Positions 9,284 to 19,302 of a DNA stretch of 64,000 nt are shown here, in pieces. Made by a program: the position numbers and the translations under genes. The notes under the pieces are model-generated. The model had not been told where the DNA came from. It searched no databases and was given only the letters and a program-made list of their open reading frames with translations. Source of the DNA: Dickeya chrysanthemi NCPPB 402 (GTDB taxonomy: Bacteria; Pseudomonadota; Gammaproteobacteria; Enterobacterales; Enterobacteriaceae); NCBI RefSeq assembly GCF_000406105.1, contig NZ_CM001974.1, positions 4,505,050 to 4,569,049 on the forward strand, written 5' to 3'. The stretch's first letter is position 1. Every line of letters begins with the position of its first letter.

Positions 9284-10055
9284 AGTCAGACCTGTTGTTG
9301 TCATCGCGACTGTTGTGATGGCAACAGGGATATCGCAATTGGGGTTATCGCGATGATTTTTATCGCGGCGGTCTGTACTTTTCTTCTATTTCAGCCCGAG
9401 CAACGCGCCCAAAGACTGATGTAATAGTAAACAGGGAGAGACAACAGTGCGGGACAAGCAGGAAAACCCCCGCCAGCCCTGTCGGATCAATCATGATGAT
9501 TCCAGGTACTCTGCCGCCCTCCTCCTTGTGACGCCCACAATGTGTCAACAGATCACAATCGCGTCAATATAACCTGTTAGGATTTACAAACAGAAACCGC
9601 AGAATCAGCAAGATATAAAATTAGCTCAGTTTGCCATTTTTTTGGTGACAACACCCACAAAATAACAAAAAATCAACAGATAAAACCACATCAGGTACAA
9701 CGTGCGATAATTATCACCAAACAACACCCCATAGGAAAATCCTCTCGTATGGTGAATTACTGCACAATAAAACGTGTTAAAAAGGTTAAATTCAGGTGAA
9801 AATACTGACAAAACCCCAACCGCGATGATGTATTCCTATCATCCCTGCTGATATTCGCCAACTATTTGCGCATTATAAAAAAACTTTATCCCACCGAGCA
9901 CAACTCGCCCGACGACAAACGACAATACCCTCGTCCGGCTTATACAAGCCCTTGCTTTGTTTCGTCTACCTTGTGCGATGCGGAAATAAAAAGTGAGCGC
10001 ATCAATCGCCGAATGACCAATCCTGTCCTAATATCTTGTTACACTTCAGTGTCTT
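9284..10055. other. Long intergenic between dppA and the chemoreceptor
   Basis: No supported gene. The dppA-proximal part has a possible hairpin (CTGTTG at 9292 / CAACAG at 9322, with an inner CATC/GATG). The remainder is AT-rich and holds the divergent promoter regions. Short open frames here have no recognisable protein character. Confidence 0.5.
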
Positions 10056-10082
10056 TAAAGTTCAAAAAAAAAGCGCCGATAG
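10056..10082 (+). promoter_or_regulatory. Sigma-28 (FliA) promoter of the chemoreceptor gene
   Basis: TAAAGTTC, an 11-base spacer, then GCCGATAG. This matches the flagellar sigma-28 consensus (TAAAGTTT-N11-GCCGATAA) at 14 of 16 positions with exact spacing, 71 bases upstream of the ATG. Confidence 0.85.
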
Positions 10083-10153
10083 TCAAATAACAGTGACTTC
10101 ACTGTTAAGCGTTCGATATTGATTACGATAGGGATCAAGATCAGGAGAACCAT

Positions 10154-12157
10154 ATGGTCAACCAATCACTACCAAAAAAGACAATGAGTATCCGCACCCA
10201 GATGTTGTTAATAGGCTCATTAACGATTGCTCTTGGTTTTGCTGTCACCATCGGAGTACTGAGCTGGCAATCCAGCCGCGAACAAAAATCACTGGCGGAG
10301 AGTTATTTACAGCAGATAGCCCAAAGTGAAGCGCTGAAAATTCAACAAAAACTCAACTATGACCGTGACGTGGCGCATAACCTCGGGCAGGCATTGATTT
10401 CGCTGCCGGCGGCGGGCATTAAAGACCGCGCAGTAGTCGATAAGGTGACGGAATATGCTCTGCGGGACAATCCGGATTACCTCTCAGTGTCGGTTATTTT
10501 CGAAGAGAATGCGTTTGACGGACGCGATGCCGAATTTATCAATAAGCCGGGCCAGCCGCCTAAAGGCCGCTACGCCTGGTTTGTCGACCGTGACCCGGCC
10601 GGCAATTACAAAATGAACCCGCTGCTTTCCTACCTGACGCCCGGTCAGGGCGATTACTATTTGCTGCCGCAAAAAAGCCAGAAAGATACATTAATCGAAC
10701 CCTATTCGTATGCCTATAACGGCGTCCCAACGCTGCTGACATCGGTAGCGGCGCCAATGGTGTCTCAGGGAAAACTGTTTGGCGTGATCACTGCGGATAT
10801 TTCTCTTGCATCATTACAGCAAACCGTTAATCAAATTAAACCCTGGTCAGGCAGCGGCTACGCGATGCTGCTCTCCAGCGCGGGCAAAGTGGTTTCTTAT
10901 CCGGATAAATCCATGACAAGCAAGGTCTGGAACGAAAAAACGGACAGCCTTACCTCAGCCGTGGTGCAACGTGATGATGCGATAATGGGCGAGAAAGCGC
11001 TGGTAACCTGGTACCCCATCACCATCGGCAACAGCACGGATAAATGGTATCTGGGTATCGCTGCGCCGGTGAACAAAGTCATGGAAGCCGCCCAACAGCA
11101 GTTAATCAATGCCGTGATTCTGATGGTTTTCAGCATTCTGTTGGTGAGTGCGTTGCTGGGAATGACCTTCAACCGGAAAGTACTTAAACCACTTGGCGGC
11201 GAACCGCTCGAAGCAGCCACCATTGCGCTGTCGGTTGCGAGCGGGCAGCTCAACAATACGATTGCGATCAAACCGAATGATCGCAGCAGCCTGTTTTTCG
11301 CTTTGCACACCATGCAATTACAGTTACGTCAGGTGGTAGAACAAATCAAGGAAGCGGGTAATGCGGTGCATCAGGGGGCGGCAGAGATTGCCAGCGGCAA
11401 CATCAATCTCGCCTCACGCACTGAGCAGCAAGCTGCCGCACTAGAGCAAACCGCCGCCAGCATGGAGCAGATAACCGCAACCGTGAAACACAATGCCAAC
11501 AATGCTCATCAGGCTACGGCATTAACGGAAAACGCCACACAAATCGCCCGTCGCGGTGAAACGCTGGTCGGCCAGGTGGTTCAGACGATGGCGCAGATTG
11601 ACGATAGCGCGAAAAAGATCGGCGACATCACCACCATGATCAACAGCATTGCTTTCCAGACCAACATCCTGGCGCTGAACGCGGCGGTTGAAGCCGCTCG
11701 CGCAGGCGAACAAGGTAGGGGATTCGCCGTGGTGGCATCGGAAGTTCGTAGTCTGGCGCAACGCAGCGCCAACGCGGTGAAAGAGATTGCCGCGCTGATT
11801 GAAGAATCCGGCCAGCGTGTTGAGAATGGCGTACAACTGGTGAACGATGCCGGTAAAACCATGCAGGAAATGACTCAAGCCGTCAGCTCGGTACAAACTA
11901 TTATCAATGAAATTGTTAATGCATCGGATGAGCAGGCGAAGGGGATAAGCCAGGTCACCATTGCCGTGAATGAGATGGACGGCGTAACACAGCAAAACTC
12001 GGCGCTGGTGCAGCAGATGTCTGCCGCAACCGGTTCACTGGAGGAACAAGCCATGCTGTTGGCCCAGGCGATAGAGCATTTCCATTTAGAACAACACGGT
12101 CATTCAGGGCGCCACGCCCCGTCGCGAGCGCAACACGCATTACCCAGAACGGTATAA
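10154..12157 (+). CDS. Methyl-accepting chemotaxis protein (dCache type)
   Basis: A 667-residue transmembrane chemoreceptor. TM1 is at about residues 17-38. A long periplasmic dCache-type ligand domain (about 40-310) contains [20 protein letters not shown] and [18 protein letters not shown]2 is at about 315-337, followed by a HAMP-like linker and a cytoplasmic signalling domain with the hairpin tip [20 protein letters not shown]. Methylation-helix glutamine/glutamate pairs are visible. It ends ALPRTV, without an NWETF CheR-tethering pentapeptide. It has its own sigma-28 promoter. The ligand is unknown; adjacency to dpp does not establish peptide sensing. Confidence 0.92.
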   Translation: MVNQSLPKKTMSIRTQMLLIGSLTIALGFAVTIGVLSWQSSREQKSLAESYLQQIAQSEALKIQQKLNYDRDVAHNLGQALISLPAAGIKDRAVVDKVTEYALRDNPDYLSVSVIFEENAFDGRDAEFINKPGQPPKGRYAWFVDRDPAGNYKMNPLLSYLTPGQGDYYLLPQKSQKDTLIEPYSYAYNGVPTLLTSVAAPMVSQGKLFGVITADISLASLQQTVNQIKPWSGSGYAMLLSSAGKVVSYPDKSMTSKVWNEKTDSLTSAVVQRDDAIMGEKALVTWYPITIGNSTDKWYLGIAAPVNKVMEAAQQQLINAVILMVFSILLVSALLGMTFNRKVLKPLGGEPLEAATIALSVASGQLNNTIAIKPNDRSSLFFALHTMQLQLRQVVEQIKEAGNAVHQGAAEIASGNINLASRTEQQAAALEQTAASMEQITATVKHNANNAHQATALTENATQIARRGETLVGQVVQTMAQIDDSAKKIGDITTMINSIAFQTNILALNAAVEAARAGEQGRGFAVVASEVRSLAQRSANAVKEIAALIEESGQRVENGVQLVNDAGKTMQEMTQAVSSVQTIINEIVNASDEQAKGISQVTIAVNEMDGVTQQNSALVQQMSAATGSLEEQAMLLAQAIEHFHLEQHGHSGRHAPSRAQHALPRTV

Positions 12158-12565
12158 AACCAAAAGGAAAAACCAGCCACCCGGTGACCGTCAGGCAATC
12201 CATGCTGGAGCGGTTCACCGGGCCGGCAAATCGAATTATTTTGGGTATACAATCGATTTTTCCCGCCGTTACTTAAGATATTTTATTTATATAACTTTAA
12301 AAATTTATTTTTATTTTACCCCTAACGTGTTACTTTTATATAGCAATAAATAACCCATCCATATAAATATCCCACCCACAACATTCACAAATTAATTTTA
12401 ATTACAAAATGGCGAATTAAGTTATTTAAAGATGAATTGCTGTGAGGTTCACAATTCCCCTATATTTGTAGTGAACGGCTATTATTTTTAACATTTCTCC
12501 ATGCTAGATTACCTGCCATATCATTATAAAAATAACATCGCATTCGTCTTTGATGGTGTATCTCA
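12158..12565. other. AT-rich upstream region of the citS-like gene
   Basis: No gene seen. The region is strongly AT-rich with many A/T runs of the type bound by CitB/DcuR-family regulators. An inverted repeat at 12434-12457 is annotated separately. Confidence 0.4.
12434..12457. promoter_or_regulatory. Inverted repeat upstream of the carboxylate carrier
   Basis: GAATTG and CAATTC arms 12 bases apart, flanked by AT-rich DNA. It could be an operator for the neighbouring two-component regulator or another activator; there is no direct support beyond symmetry and position. Confidence 0.3.
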
Positions 12566-12691
12566 TATACCCAAAATAATTCGAGTTGCAGGAAGGCGGC
12601 AAGAGAGAGAATCCCGATGAGCTTACTCAGGTAAGTGATTCGGGTGAACGAACGCAGCCAACACACCTGCAACTTGAAGTATGACGGGTAT
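12566..12691 (+). repeat. ERIC element (full-length, about 126 bp)
   Basis: Begins TATACCCAAAATAATTCGAG and ends CTTGAAGTATGACGGGTAT, with the central AGCTTACTCAGGTAAGTGAT hairpin typical of enterobacterial repetitive intergenic consensus elements. It lies between the presumed regulatory region and the start of the CitS-type gene, so it is probably in that gene's leader. Confidence 0.92.
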
Positions 12692-12782
12692 GACCATGTG
12701 CTTTGCGCCCTAACGCCGTTTCCACATCTTGCAGAGCAAGCTGATTATCTCTGTCCTATGCCGCTACAACAGGGTGAATATA

Positions 12783-14129
12783 ATGAAAAATATTGAAACT
12801 GAAATCATGAGCGATAACACGCTCGCTACCGCCGCACCATCATCAGGTTTACTGGAAAGCATCAATAAAACCCGCATTGGTTCAGTGCCTTTTATTCTCT
12901 TTCTGGTTATTTCCGCCATTGTTTTTATTGCTTCCTATGCCAGCTACTTGCCTAAAAACATGATCGGCGGTTTTGCCGTTATTATGACTATGGGATTCCT
13001 GCTGGCCTATATCGGCCAACGTATTCCGGTACTGAAAGAAATCGGCGGCCCGGCGATTCTCTGCCTGATGGTGCCGTCGATCCTGGTGTATTTTCATCTG
13101 TTTAACGCCAACACGCTGGATACCGTCAAGCTGTTAATGAAAGACGCCAACTTCCTTTACTTCGTCATCGCCAGTCTGGTGGTGGGCAGTATTCTGGGCA
13201 TGAACCGCGTCATCCTGATTCAGGGCATGATCCGGATGTTCATTCCGCTGGTGGTGGGCACCGCGACAGCGGTAGTGACCGGTTTACTGGTCGGTAAACT
13301 GTTTGGCTACAGCTTCTATCACACCTTCTTCTTCATCATCGTGCCGATCATCGGCGGCGGTATCGGCGAAGGCATTCTGCCGCTGTCGCTGGCTTATTCC
13401 GCCATCCTCGGTCAGGCGCCGGATGTCTACGTCGCCCAGTTGGCGCCGGCAGCCGTAGTCGGCAACATTTTTGCCATCATCTGCGCCGGCGTGCTGGCCC
13501 GTATCGGCGTATGGCGCAGTGACCTGAACGGTAACGGCAATCTGGTGCGCAACGAAACCGACAACGCGTTGTTTGCGGTAAAAGACGCGCCGAAAACGGT
13601 GGATTTCCATCTGATGGGCGGCGGCCTGCTGCTGATCTGTACCTTCTTCATCGTCGGCGGGCTGTTTGAAAAAGTGCTGCATATCCCCGGCCCGGTACTG
13701 ATGATTCTGATCGCAGTGTTGTGTAAATACGGCCGTGTTATCCCATCCAGCATGGAAACCGGCGCCAACAGCTTCTACAAATTCGTCTCCAGCTCACTGG
13801 TGTGGCCGTTGATGATTGGTCTGGGCATGTTGTATGTCCCGTTGGAAAGCGTGGTGGCGGTGTTCTCCGTCGGTTACGTGGTGGTGTGTGGCTCCGTGGT
13901 GCTTTCGATGGCGCTGATCAGCTTCTTCATTGCACCGTACCTGAAGATGTATCCGGTCGAAGCCTCCATCGTGACCAGTTGCCACAGTGGTCTGGGCGGC
14001 ACCGGCGATGTGGCGATCCTGTCTGCATCCAACCGCATGTCGCTGATGCCGTTCGCGCAAATCGCCACCCGTATCGGCGGTGCTTCTACCGTGATCGCCG
14101 CCACCCTGCTGCTGGGCTGGCTGGTGTAA
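12783..14129 (+). CDS. 2-hydroxycarboxylate (CitS/MleP-type) sodium symporter
   Basis: A 448-residue inner-membrane carrier of the 2HCT family (CitS, CimH, MleP), which takes up citrate or malate with Na+ or by exchange. The family signature GGGIGEGILPLSLAYS is at about residue 195, and the second re-entrant-loop motif CHSGLGGTGDVAILSASNRM is near the C-terminus. About 11 TM segments are visible. The start at 12783 follows an AGGGTG ribosome-binding site; a second start 8 codons downstream is possible. It is convergent with the adjacent citrate-type two-component genes, which probably regulate it. Substrate not determinable from sequence. Confidence 0.9.
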   Translation: MKNIETEIMSDNTLATAAPSSGLLESINKTRIGSVPFILFLVISAIVFIASYASYLPKNMIGGFAVIMTMGFLLAYIGQRIPVLKEIGGPAILCLMVPSILVYFHLFNANTLDTVKLLMKDANFLYFVIASLVVGSILGMNRVILIQGMIRMFIPLVVGTATAVVTGLLVGKLFGYSFYHTFFFIIVPIIGGGIGEGILPLSLAYSAILGQAPDVYVAQLAPAAVVGNIFAIICAGVLARIGVWRSDLNGNGNLVRNETDNALFAVKDAPKTVDFHLMGGGLLLICTFFIVGGLFEKVLHIPGPVLMILIAVLCKYGRVIPSSMETGANSFYKFVSSSLVWPLMIGLGMLYVPLESVVAVFSVGYVVVCGSVVLSMALISFFIAPYLKMYPVEASIVTSCHSGLGGTGDVAILSASNRMSLMPFAQIATRIGGASTVIAATLLLGWLV

Positions 14130-14153
14130 TTCTTCATCGGATTTATATGCGAC

Positions 14154-14180
14154 AAGGCCACGGATTCCGTGGCCTTTTTC
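14154..14180 (+). terminator. Terminator of the CitS-type gene
   Basis: AAGGCCACGG / CCGTGGCCTT stem with a 3-base loop followed by TTTCGTTTT, 25 bases after the stop. Confidence 0.85.
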
Positions 14181-14196
14181 GTTTTATACCGCCAAT

Positions 14197-14222
14197 AAAA
14201 AAGCCACATCGTTCGTGGCTTT
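14197..14222 (-). terminator. Terminator of the CitB/DcuR-type regulator gene
   Basis: On the minus strand AAAGCCAC / GTGGCTTT with a 7-base loop, then TTTATT, just past the regulator stop codon. Confidence 0.75.
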
Positions 14223-14234
14223 GTCGTATTAGCG

Positions 14235-14957
14235 TTATTCGCAGTATTGACGCAGTGCGTCCTGCTTTTCCGGCAGTAGCCGGTAGAGATAAACCGGGCG
14301 GCCGGTGGAACCGTAGAGAATATTGGTATCGAGAATACCGGTATCGGCAAGATAGATCAGATATTTGCGGCAGGAAACGCGGGAAATGCCAATCGCATTG
14401 GCCAACATCTCGGTAGAGAATTCCGCTCCCTGATTGCTCTCAATCCACTCACAAACGGTGCGCAACGTCAGGCTGGTCAGCCCTTTCGGCAATTTCTTGC
14501 GCTCCACCGTCGGCGTGCCGCTGGTGCGACGAATCAGGTTATCGATATCCGACTGCGCGACAAACTCACGGTGTTTGAGCAGATTGGCCTCTTCCCGGTA
14601 AGCCGTCAGCGCCTGCTCGAAACGGGCGAACTGGAACGGCTTAATCAGATAATCCACCACGCCGTAGTGCAGCGCTTTTTTGATGGTATACACATCGCTG
14701 GCCGACGAAATAATGATGACATCCGTGTGTTCGCTAAATTCACGGATCGTAGGCAGCAAATCCAGACCGTTATCCTGCTGCATATAAATATCCAACAGCA
14801 CCAGATCAATTTCGCAGTCCGGCTGCATCAGCAAATTTCGCGCCTGCTGCAACGTCGGCACCGTCGCGTAGCAGCTAAACCCGGAAATCTGATTCAGATA
14901 ACATTTATTCAACTCCGCCACCATGGCGTCGTCATCGACGATCAGTACATTTATCAT
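14235..14957 (-). CDS. CitB/DcuR-family response regulator
   Basis: A 240-residue cytoplasmic response regulator. The receiver domain (about residues 1-120) has the acidic pair VDDD, phospho-acceptor aspartate in LVLLDIYM and lysine in LIKPF. The C-terminal half contains a helix-turn-helix (STEMLANAIGISRVSCRKYL), as in DcuR, DpiA and CitB. The ATG at 14957 is preceded by AAGGCA; an in-frame TTG lies two codons upstream. It starts 12 bases after the kinase stop. The expected targets are the flanking carboxylate transporters. Confidence 0.9.
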   Translation of the reverse strand: MINVLIVDDDAMVAELNKCYLNQISGFSCYATVPTLQQARNLLMQPDCEIDLVLLDIYMQQDNGLDLLPTIREFSEHTDVIIISSASDVYTIKKALHYGVVDYLIKPFQFARFEQALTAYREEANLLKHREFVAQSDIDNLIRRTSGTPTVERKKLPKGLTSLTLRTVCEWIESNQGAEFSTEMLANAIGISRVSCRKYLIYLADTGILDTNILYGSTGRPVYLYRLLPEKQDALRQYCE

Positions 14958-14969
14958 GGTCAAATTGCC

Positions 14970-16582
14970 TTAATCATGGTCAAACTGCCTTGCTTGATAA
15001 GGGATATTCACAAAAAACTGGGTATAAACGTCCGGTTCGGATTCAAAATCGATGGTACCACCGATTTTCTCCAGACTCTGCCGGGTAAGATACAAGCCGA
15101 TGCCACGCCCGGAGCCTTTGGTGGAAAATCCTTCCTGGTAAATACGCTGCTGAATATCCGGCGCAATGCCCGGTCCGTCGTCACTGACCGTGCAGTGCAA
15201 CTGCCCATCCTGATGATGGAACGTCACGGTAATCTCGCGGTTTTCCAGACCGGATAAGGCGTCCATCGCATTTTCGATGAGATTACCCAGCACGGTAATC
15301 AATTCATTGGTGGACTGCGAATCGTCGGTATCCGGCAACAGGCTGTCTTCGCTGATGGACAACGTGACGCCCAGATCCCGCGCCCGGTTGATTTTCCCCA
15401 ACAGGAACCCGGCAATCACCGGCGATTTTACTTTTCGGATAATCGAGCCGATTTCCGCCTGATAATTATTGGCGGTTTTTAAAATATATTCTTCCAGTTG
15501 CGGGTAATATTTCAAATGTAGCATGCCGAGAATCACATGCAGTTTGTTCATGAATTCATGCGACTGGGCGCGCAAGGCGTCGGCGTAATACGACATCCCG
15601 GTCAGGCGTTGCAGCAACTGGCTGACTTCCGTTTTATCACGGAAGGTGGCGATGGCGCCGATGATATCGCCCTTCACCACCACCGGTACGGTGTTAATCA
15701 GCAGCAGGTTGCCGTTGAAATTGATTTCTTCATCCTGCCGCGGCGAACCGGACTCCAGCACCTTTTCCAGATTCATCAACGCCGGCCAGTGACTAATCGT
15801 GCTGCCGATCGCCAGCGTTTCACCCGAACCATGCTGGCTGAACAACCGCTTGGCTTCGTCGTTGATGATGGTAACGCGCAAGTCGGTATCGACCGCGATC
15901 ACCCCTTCCTTGATTTGTTTGAGCATCGCGTTGCGTTGCTCGAACAGGTTTGAAATTTCGAACGGTTCGAAACCCAGCATGATACGTTTGAGGGTTTTCA
16001 CCAGGAAATAGGTGCCCAGCAGGCCGACCAGCGCACCGAACAGAATGGTCCAGGGAATAATCCAACGATTCTCATTGATGACCGACTGTACGCTGGAAAG
16101 CGAAATCCCCACCACGACCACACCGAGTTGGTGGTTATTTTCGTCAAATACCGGCGTAAACACGCGTAGCGCCGGGTCCAATACCCCGCGATTCACCGCC
16201 GTATTCTCCAGCCCCAGCAACGCCGGGTAGAGATCATCGCCGATAAAGTGACGGCCGATCTGCCCCGGTTCCGGGTGAGAATGACGGATGCCGTCCATAT
16301 CGGTCACAATCACAAACAACAGATGGTTGCGGCTTTTCACATTCTCGGAAAAGTTTTGTACCAGCATCGGGTCGCCGATGCCTTTCAGGTCATCCACCAC
16401 GAGCGGCGAATTGGCAACCGTGCGGGCAATCGCAAAAGCTTTATCTTTGAGGTGCGTTTCGGTCAGTTCGGTAATACGGAAAAACAGCAGCGCGTAAACC
16501 ACCAGCAGTACGGAGCCAATCACCGCCGACACCATCAGAATGATCGAAGTGCCTAACTTCAGCGGTGTCTTTTTTTACTCAT
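14970..16582 (-). pseudogene. CitA/DcuS-type sensor kinase, start out of frame by one A in a poly-A tract
   Basis: Membrane sensor kinase for di/tricarboxylates. An intact frame of 521 codons runs from 16535 (MVSAVIGSVLLVVYALLFF) to 14970. It has a TM helix, periplasmic PASp sensor (about residues 30-160), a second TM, cytoplasmic PAS, H-box SHEFMNKLHVILGML and ATPase motifs NLIENAMDAL and GRGIGL. Family members start further upstream. An ATG at 16582 with a good GGAG site reads ATG-AGT-A7-GACACC and stops after seven codons. With one more A it would read MSKKKTPLKLGTSIIL straight into the kinase. As written, the normal start is disconnected. This could be mutation, slippage-dependent expression or a homopolymer error. 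Confidence 0.8.
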
Positions 16583-16660
16583 TTCTCGCTCCGGAATTCG
16601 CATCATCGATCCCGTTATCTTAACCTGTTCAGGCTATTTCTGCGCGTGCTGATAACAAAA

Positions 16661-16683
16661 CCGCCGCCCGTATTCGGCGGCGG
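16661..16683 (-). terminator. Terminator of the DASS transporter gene
   Basis: On the minus strand CCGCCGCC / GGCGGCGG with a 7-base loop, followed by TTTTGTT, about 30 bases past the transporter stop. It separates the transporter from the downstream kinase gene. Confidence 0.8.
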
Positions 16684-16712
16684 CGAATCCCATTTTTGCA
16701 GGCAGCAGGTTA

Positions 16713-18125
16713 TTACCACAGCCCCAGCACTTTCCACCACAGGCTGCCGACACCCAACCAGATAGGAATGACGACCAGCCCAATCAGGAAGCCGATTTTC
16801 CACCAGGTTCCCAGCGACAGGTAGCCGCAACCGAACATGATCGGCGCCGGGCCACCGGAATAATGCGTGGTCGCCATGAACAGGTTACTGAATGTCGCAA
16901 ACGCCAGCACCGTCAGCACCGGCGGTGCCCCGGCCGCAATGGCGATCGATACGAAAATCGCGTACATGGCGCTGATATGCGCCACCGCGCTGGCCATGAA
17001 GTAATGGCTGTAGTAATACACCAGCAGCAGCAAGCCCAGCATCGGCAACCAGAACATTCCAGCAACGGCGTGACCGGCCATGCCGCCCAGCCAGGCGATC
17101 AACCCCATCTTGTTCAGTTGGGTCGCCAGCATCATCAACACGGCAAACCACACCACCGTGTGCCAGGCTTCTTTTTCGCCGGTTACGTCTTCCCAACTCA
17201 ACGCACGAGTCAGCAACAGCACGCTCAGCCCGCCCAGTGCGGTCAGGGTAGCGTCGATATTCAGCGTCGATCCCAACACCCAGAACACCACCAGCCCGAG
17301 GAATACGCACAGTACAATCCATTCGTTGCGGCTCATCGGCCCCATTTCCTGCAGGCGAACCTTGGCCAGTTCACGCATTTCCGGCGTTTTCTTCAGCTCC
17401 GGCGGATAAAAACGGTAGAGCACCAACGGGATGACGATCAACGATAGCAGCCCCGGCACCAGCGTCGCCGCCGCCCATTCGGTCCAGGTCAGGTGCACGC
17501 CGAACTGGGTGGCCAGCTTGCTGATCAACGGGTTACCGGCCATTGAGGTCATGAACATGGCCGACGTGATGGCGTTACACTGGAAAATGGTCTGCACCAG
17601 AAACGCGCCGATACGCCGCTGAGTGCCCTGTTCCGGCGTTGAGCCGTAGGCTTCGGCGATGGAACGGAACAGCGGGGTGATAATGCCGCCGCAACGCGCG
17701 GAGGTTGACGGCATCGCCGGGGAAAACAGCAGGTCGGTAAACACCAGACCATACGCCAGCCCGAGACTGCTGTTACCAAGTTTACTGATGAACAGGAACC
17801 CGATACGGCGACCGAACCCTGTTTTGATGAAGCTACGCGAAATAAAAAAGGCGCAGGCAATCATCCAGATGGTGGGGTCGCTAAACCCGACCAACACATC
17901 CTTGACCGGCAGCAAACCGAGCGCCGACACCGTGGTAATACTAAAAATGGCAATGGCGCCAAGGGGATAGGGGGAAAGGATTAGCCCGACGACTGTGGCA
18001 ATAAATATCGCCAGCAGATGCCATGCGGTGGGATTAACGCCCTCGGGAACCGGAACAAACCAAAATATAACGGCTATACCGAGGATAATAAGAAGCTTCA
18101 CTAACCTGCTATTATTTGCAGACAT
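16713..18125 (-). CDS. DASS-family anion symporter (CitT/TtdT/SodiT1-like)
   Basis: A 470-residue inner-membrane carrier of the divalent anion:Na+ symporter family. The SNT motifs of the two clamps are recognisable (TSMAGNPLISKLA near residue 220 and FATFSNLFMATTHYSGGPAP near 415), with about 11-13 TM segments. Relatives exchange citrate, tartrate, 2-oxoglutarate or succinate. ATG at 18125 is chosen; a TTG five codons upstream is the only alternative. It is upstream of, and co-oriented with, the kinase/regulator pair but separated from it by a terminator. Substrate unresolved. Confidence 0.88.
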   Translation of the reverse strand: MSANNSRLVKLLIILGIAVIFWFVPVPEGVNPTAWHLLAIFIATVVGLILSPYPLGAIAIFSITTVSALGLLPVKDVLVGFSDPTIWMIACAFFISRSFIKTGFGRRIGFLFISKLGNSSLGLAYGLVFTDLLFSPAMPSTSARCGGIITPLFRSIAEAYGSTPEQGTQRRIGAFLVQTIFQCNAITSAMFMTSMAGNPLISKLATQFGVHLTWTEWAAATLVPGLLSLIVIPLVLYRFYPPELKKTPEMRELAKVRLQEMGPMSRNEWIVLCVFLGLVVFWVLGSTLNIDATLTALGGLSVLLLTRALSWEDVTGEKEAWHTVVWFAVLMMLATQLNKMGLIAWLGGMAGHAVAGMFWLPMLGLLLLVYYYSHYFMASAVAHISAMYAIFVSIAIAAGAPPVLTVLAFATFSNLFMATTHYSGGPAPIMFGCGYLSLGTWWKIGFLIGLVVIPIWLGVGSLWWKVLGLW

Positions 18126-18827
18126 AACAACACCACTCAAAATTAAAACGAAATCAGCCGCCTTTACCGGAGGTCCCGCATTATGAGTGGAGGAGTTATT
18201 TTATTTCTTCATCACCCTTAATTTCGTTATCTGACAAAACAGGTCAATGCAAAAGGCATAAATAAATGCAGATAACGAGTTTTCGGCGTGCCATCGCCAT
18301 CTTTCATGGCGGGATACGACCTGACAAACACAACGGGTACAGCATCAGTAAAAAAAGACGAGAAAACAATAAAGAGCAGGGTGCTTTTCTCGTCCCATCA
18401 AAATCAAGTGAAGTGATCAACGAAGGAAATAGTATTATAAAAATGGAATACACTATTGTTATTTTAATTACTAAACAGATTTAATAATTTACTTTTGAAA
18501 ATAAAAACACCATTTCAAAAATAAATAAAAGTGAATCATTAATCCATAAAATAACAATTATCAAACATGACATTAACGATGATGTTAATAATAATTTATT
18601 AATAGATATTTTTTTCACCGTGATTATTTATCGGTTTATTTCACCCTATTTGGTCAGGAAGTAAAATAATTTTGAAGTGTTTTCCAACATTTTTCCTGCA
18701 AATGAAAAAAACTATTCAGCCGGCATAAAGCAAACTATCGCCCGCCGTAGTTCAACAGCCGGGGAAAACGCGAGGAGATGTTAAAAAACCGCTCGCCAAC
18801 ACCGTGCGAGCGGCTGGTGATAACCGG
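18126..18827. other. AT-rich intergenic, DASS promoter side and ibpB downstream
   Basis: About 700 bases with no supported gene. It is very AT-rich in 18480-18720. The promoter of the DASS gene should lie in the first 150 bases. Open frames on the plus strand here have no recognisable protein features. Confidence 0.5.
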
Positions 18828-19277
18828 TTACGCCTGTTCGTTCGGCGTACCGTCAATACGTTCAGGCGCCGGGCGACCAATAGCGATGCGCTGCGGCTGC
18901 AATGCCTGCGGCACCTCGCGGATCAGGTCGATATGCAGTAACCCATGCTGAAACTGCGCTTGCGAGACATGCAGATGCTCGGCCAGGGTAAAACTCAACG
19001 AAAATGGTTTGAACACCAGCCCCTGATGCAGATACTGCACTTTTTTCTCCGGTAATGTCGGCGTGCCCTTCACGGTCAGACGCTGGCCTTCCACTTCAAT
19101 ATCCAGTTCCGGCTGGCGGAACCCGGCCAGCGCCAGTGTAATGCGGTAATGATTATCGTCGATTTTCTCGATGTTGTACGGCGGGAACTCCACCGCGTCC
19201 TGGTTCCCCATGGAACTGGCGAGCTTGTCAAAACCGATCCACTGACGCAGCAGGGGGGACAAATCGTAATTGCGCAT
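18828..19277 (-). CDS. ibpB: Small heat-shock chaperone IbpB
   Basis: A 149-residue cytoplasmic alpha-crystallin-type holdase that works with IbpA on aggregated proteins. The N-terminus [20 protein letters not shown] matches E. coli IbpB. The alpha-crystallin domain spans about residues 35-125, and a conserved C-terminal IxI-type tail (IAIG) follows. Two ATGs are 2 codons apart. AAGGAG lies 8 bases before the second (19277) but only 2 before the first, so the second is taken. It is downstream of ibpA in the same orientation. Confidence 0.96.
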   Translation of the reverse strand: MRNYDLSPLLRQWIGFDKLASSMGNQDAVEFPPYNIEKIDDNHYRITLALAGFRQPELDIEVEGQRLTVKGTPTLPEKKVQYLHQGLVFKPFSLSFTLAEHLHVSQAQFQHGLLHIDLIREVPQALQPQRIAIGRPAPERIDGTPNEQA

Positions 19278-19285
19278 ATTCATAA

Positions 19286-19302
19286 CTCCTTCTGTGAAGC
19301 GA
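19286..19302 (-). promoter_or_regulatory. ROSE-like thermosensor element before ibpB
   Basis: The leader reads TCGCT, 7 bases, AGGAG. The U(U/C)GCU motif facing the Shine-Dalgarno is the hallmark of ROSE RNA thermometers of small heat-shock genes. Inferred from motif and gene identity. Confidence 0.5.

Noticed and set aside
12439..12454. TGTGA..TCACA-like sequence as a CRP site upstream of the CitS-type gene
   Set aside because: The half-sites are only 3 bases apart, not the 6 required for CRP.
18266..18484. 72-codon plus-strand frame in the AT-rich DASS/ibpB spacer
   Set aside because: No ribosome-binding site or domain; low-complexity lysine/isoleucine content typical of AT-rich non-coding DNA.
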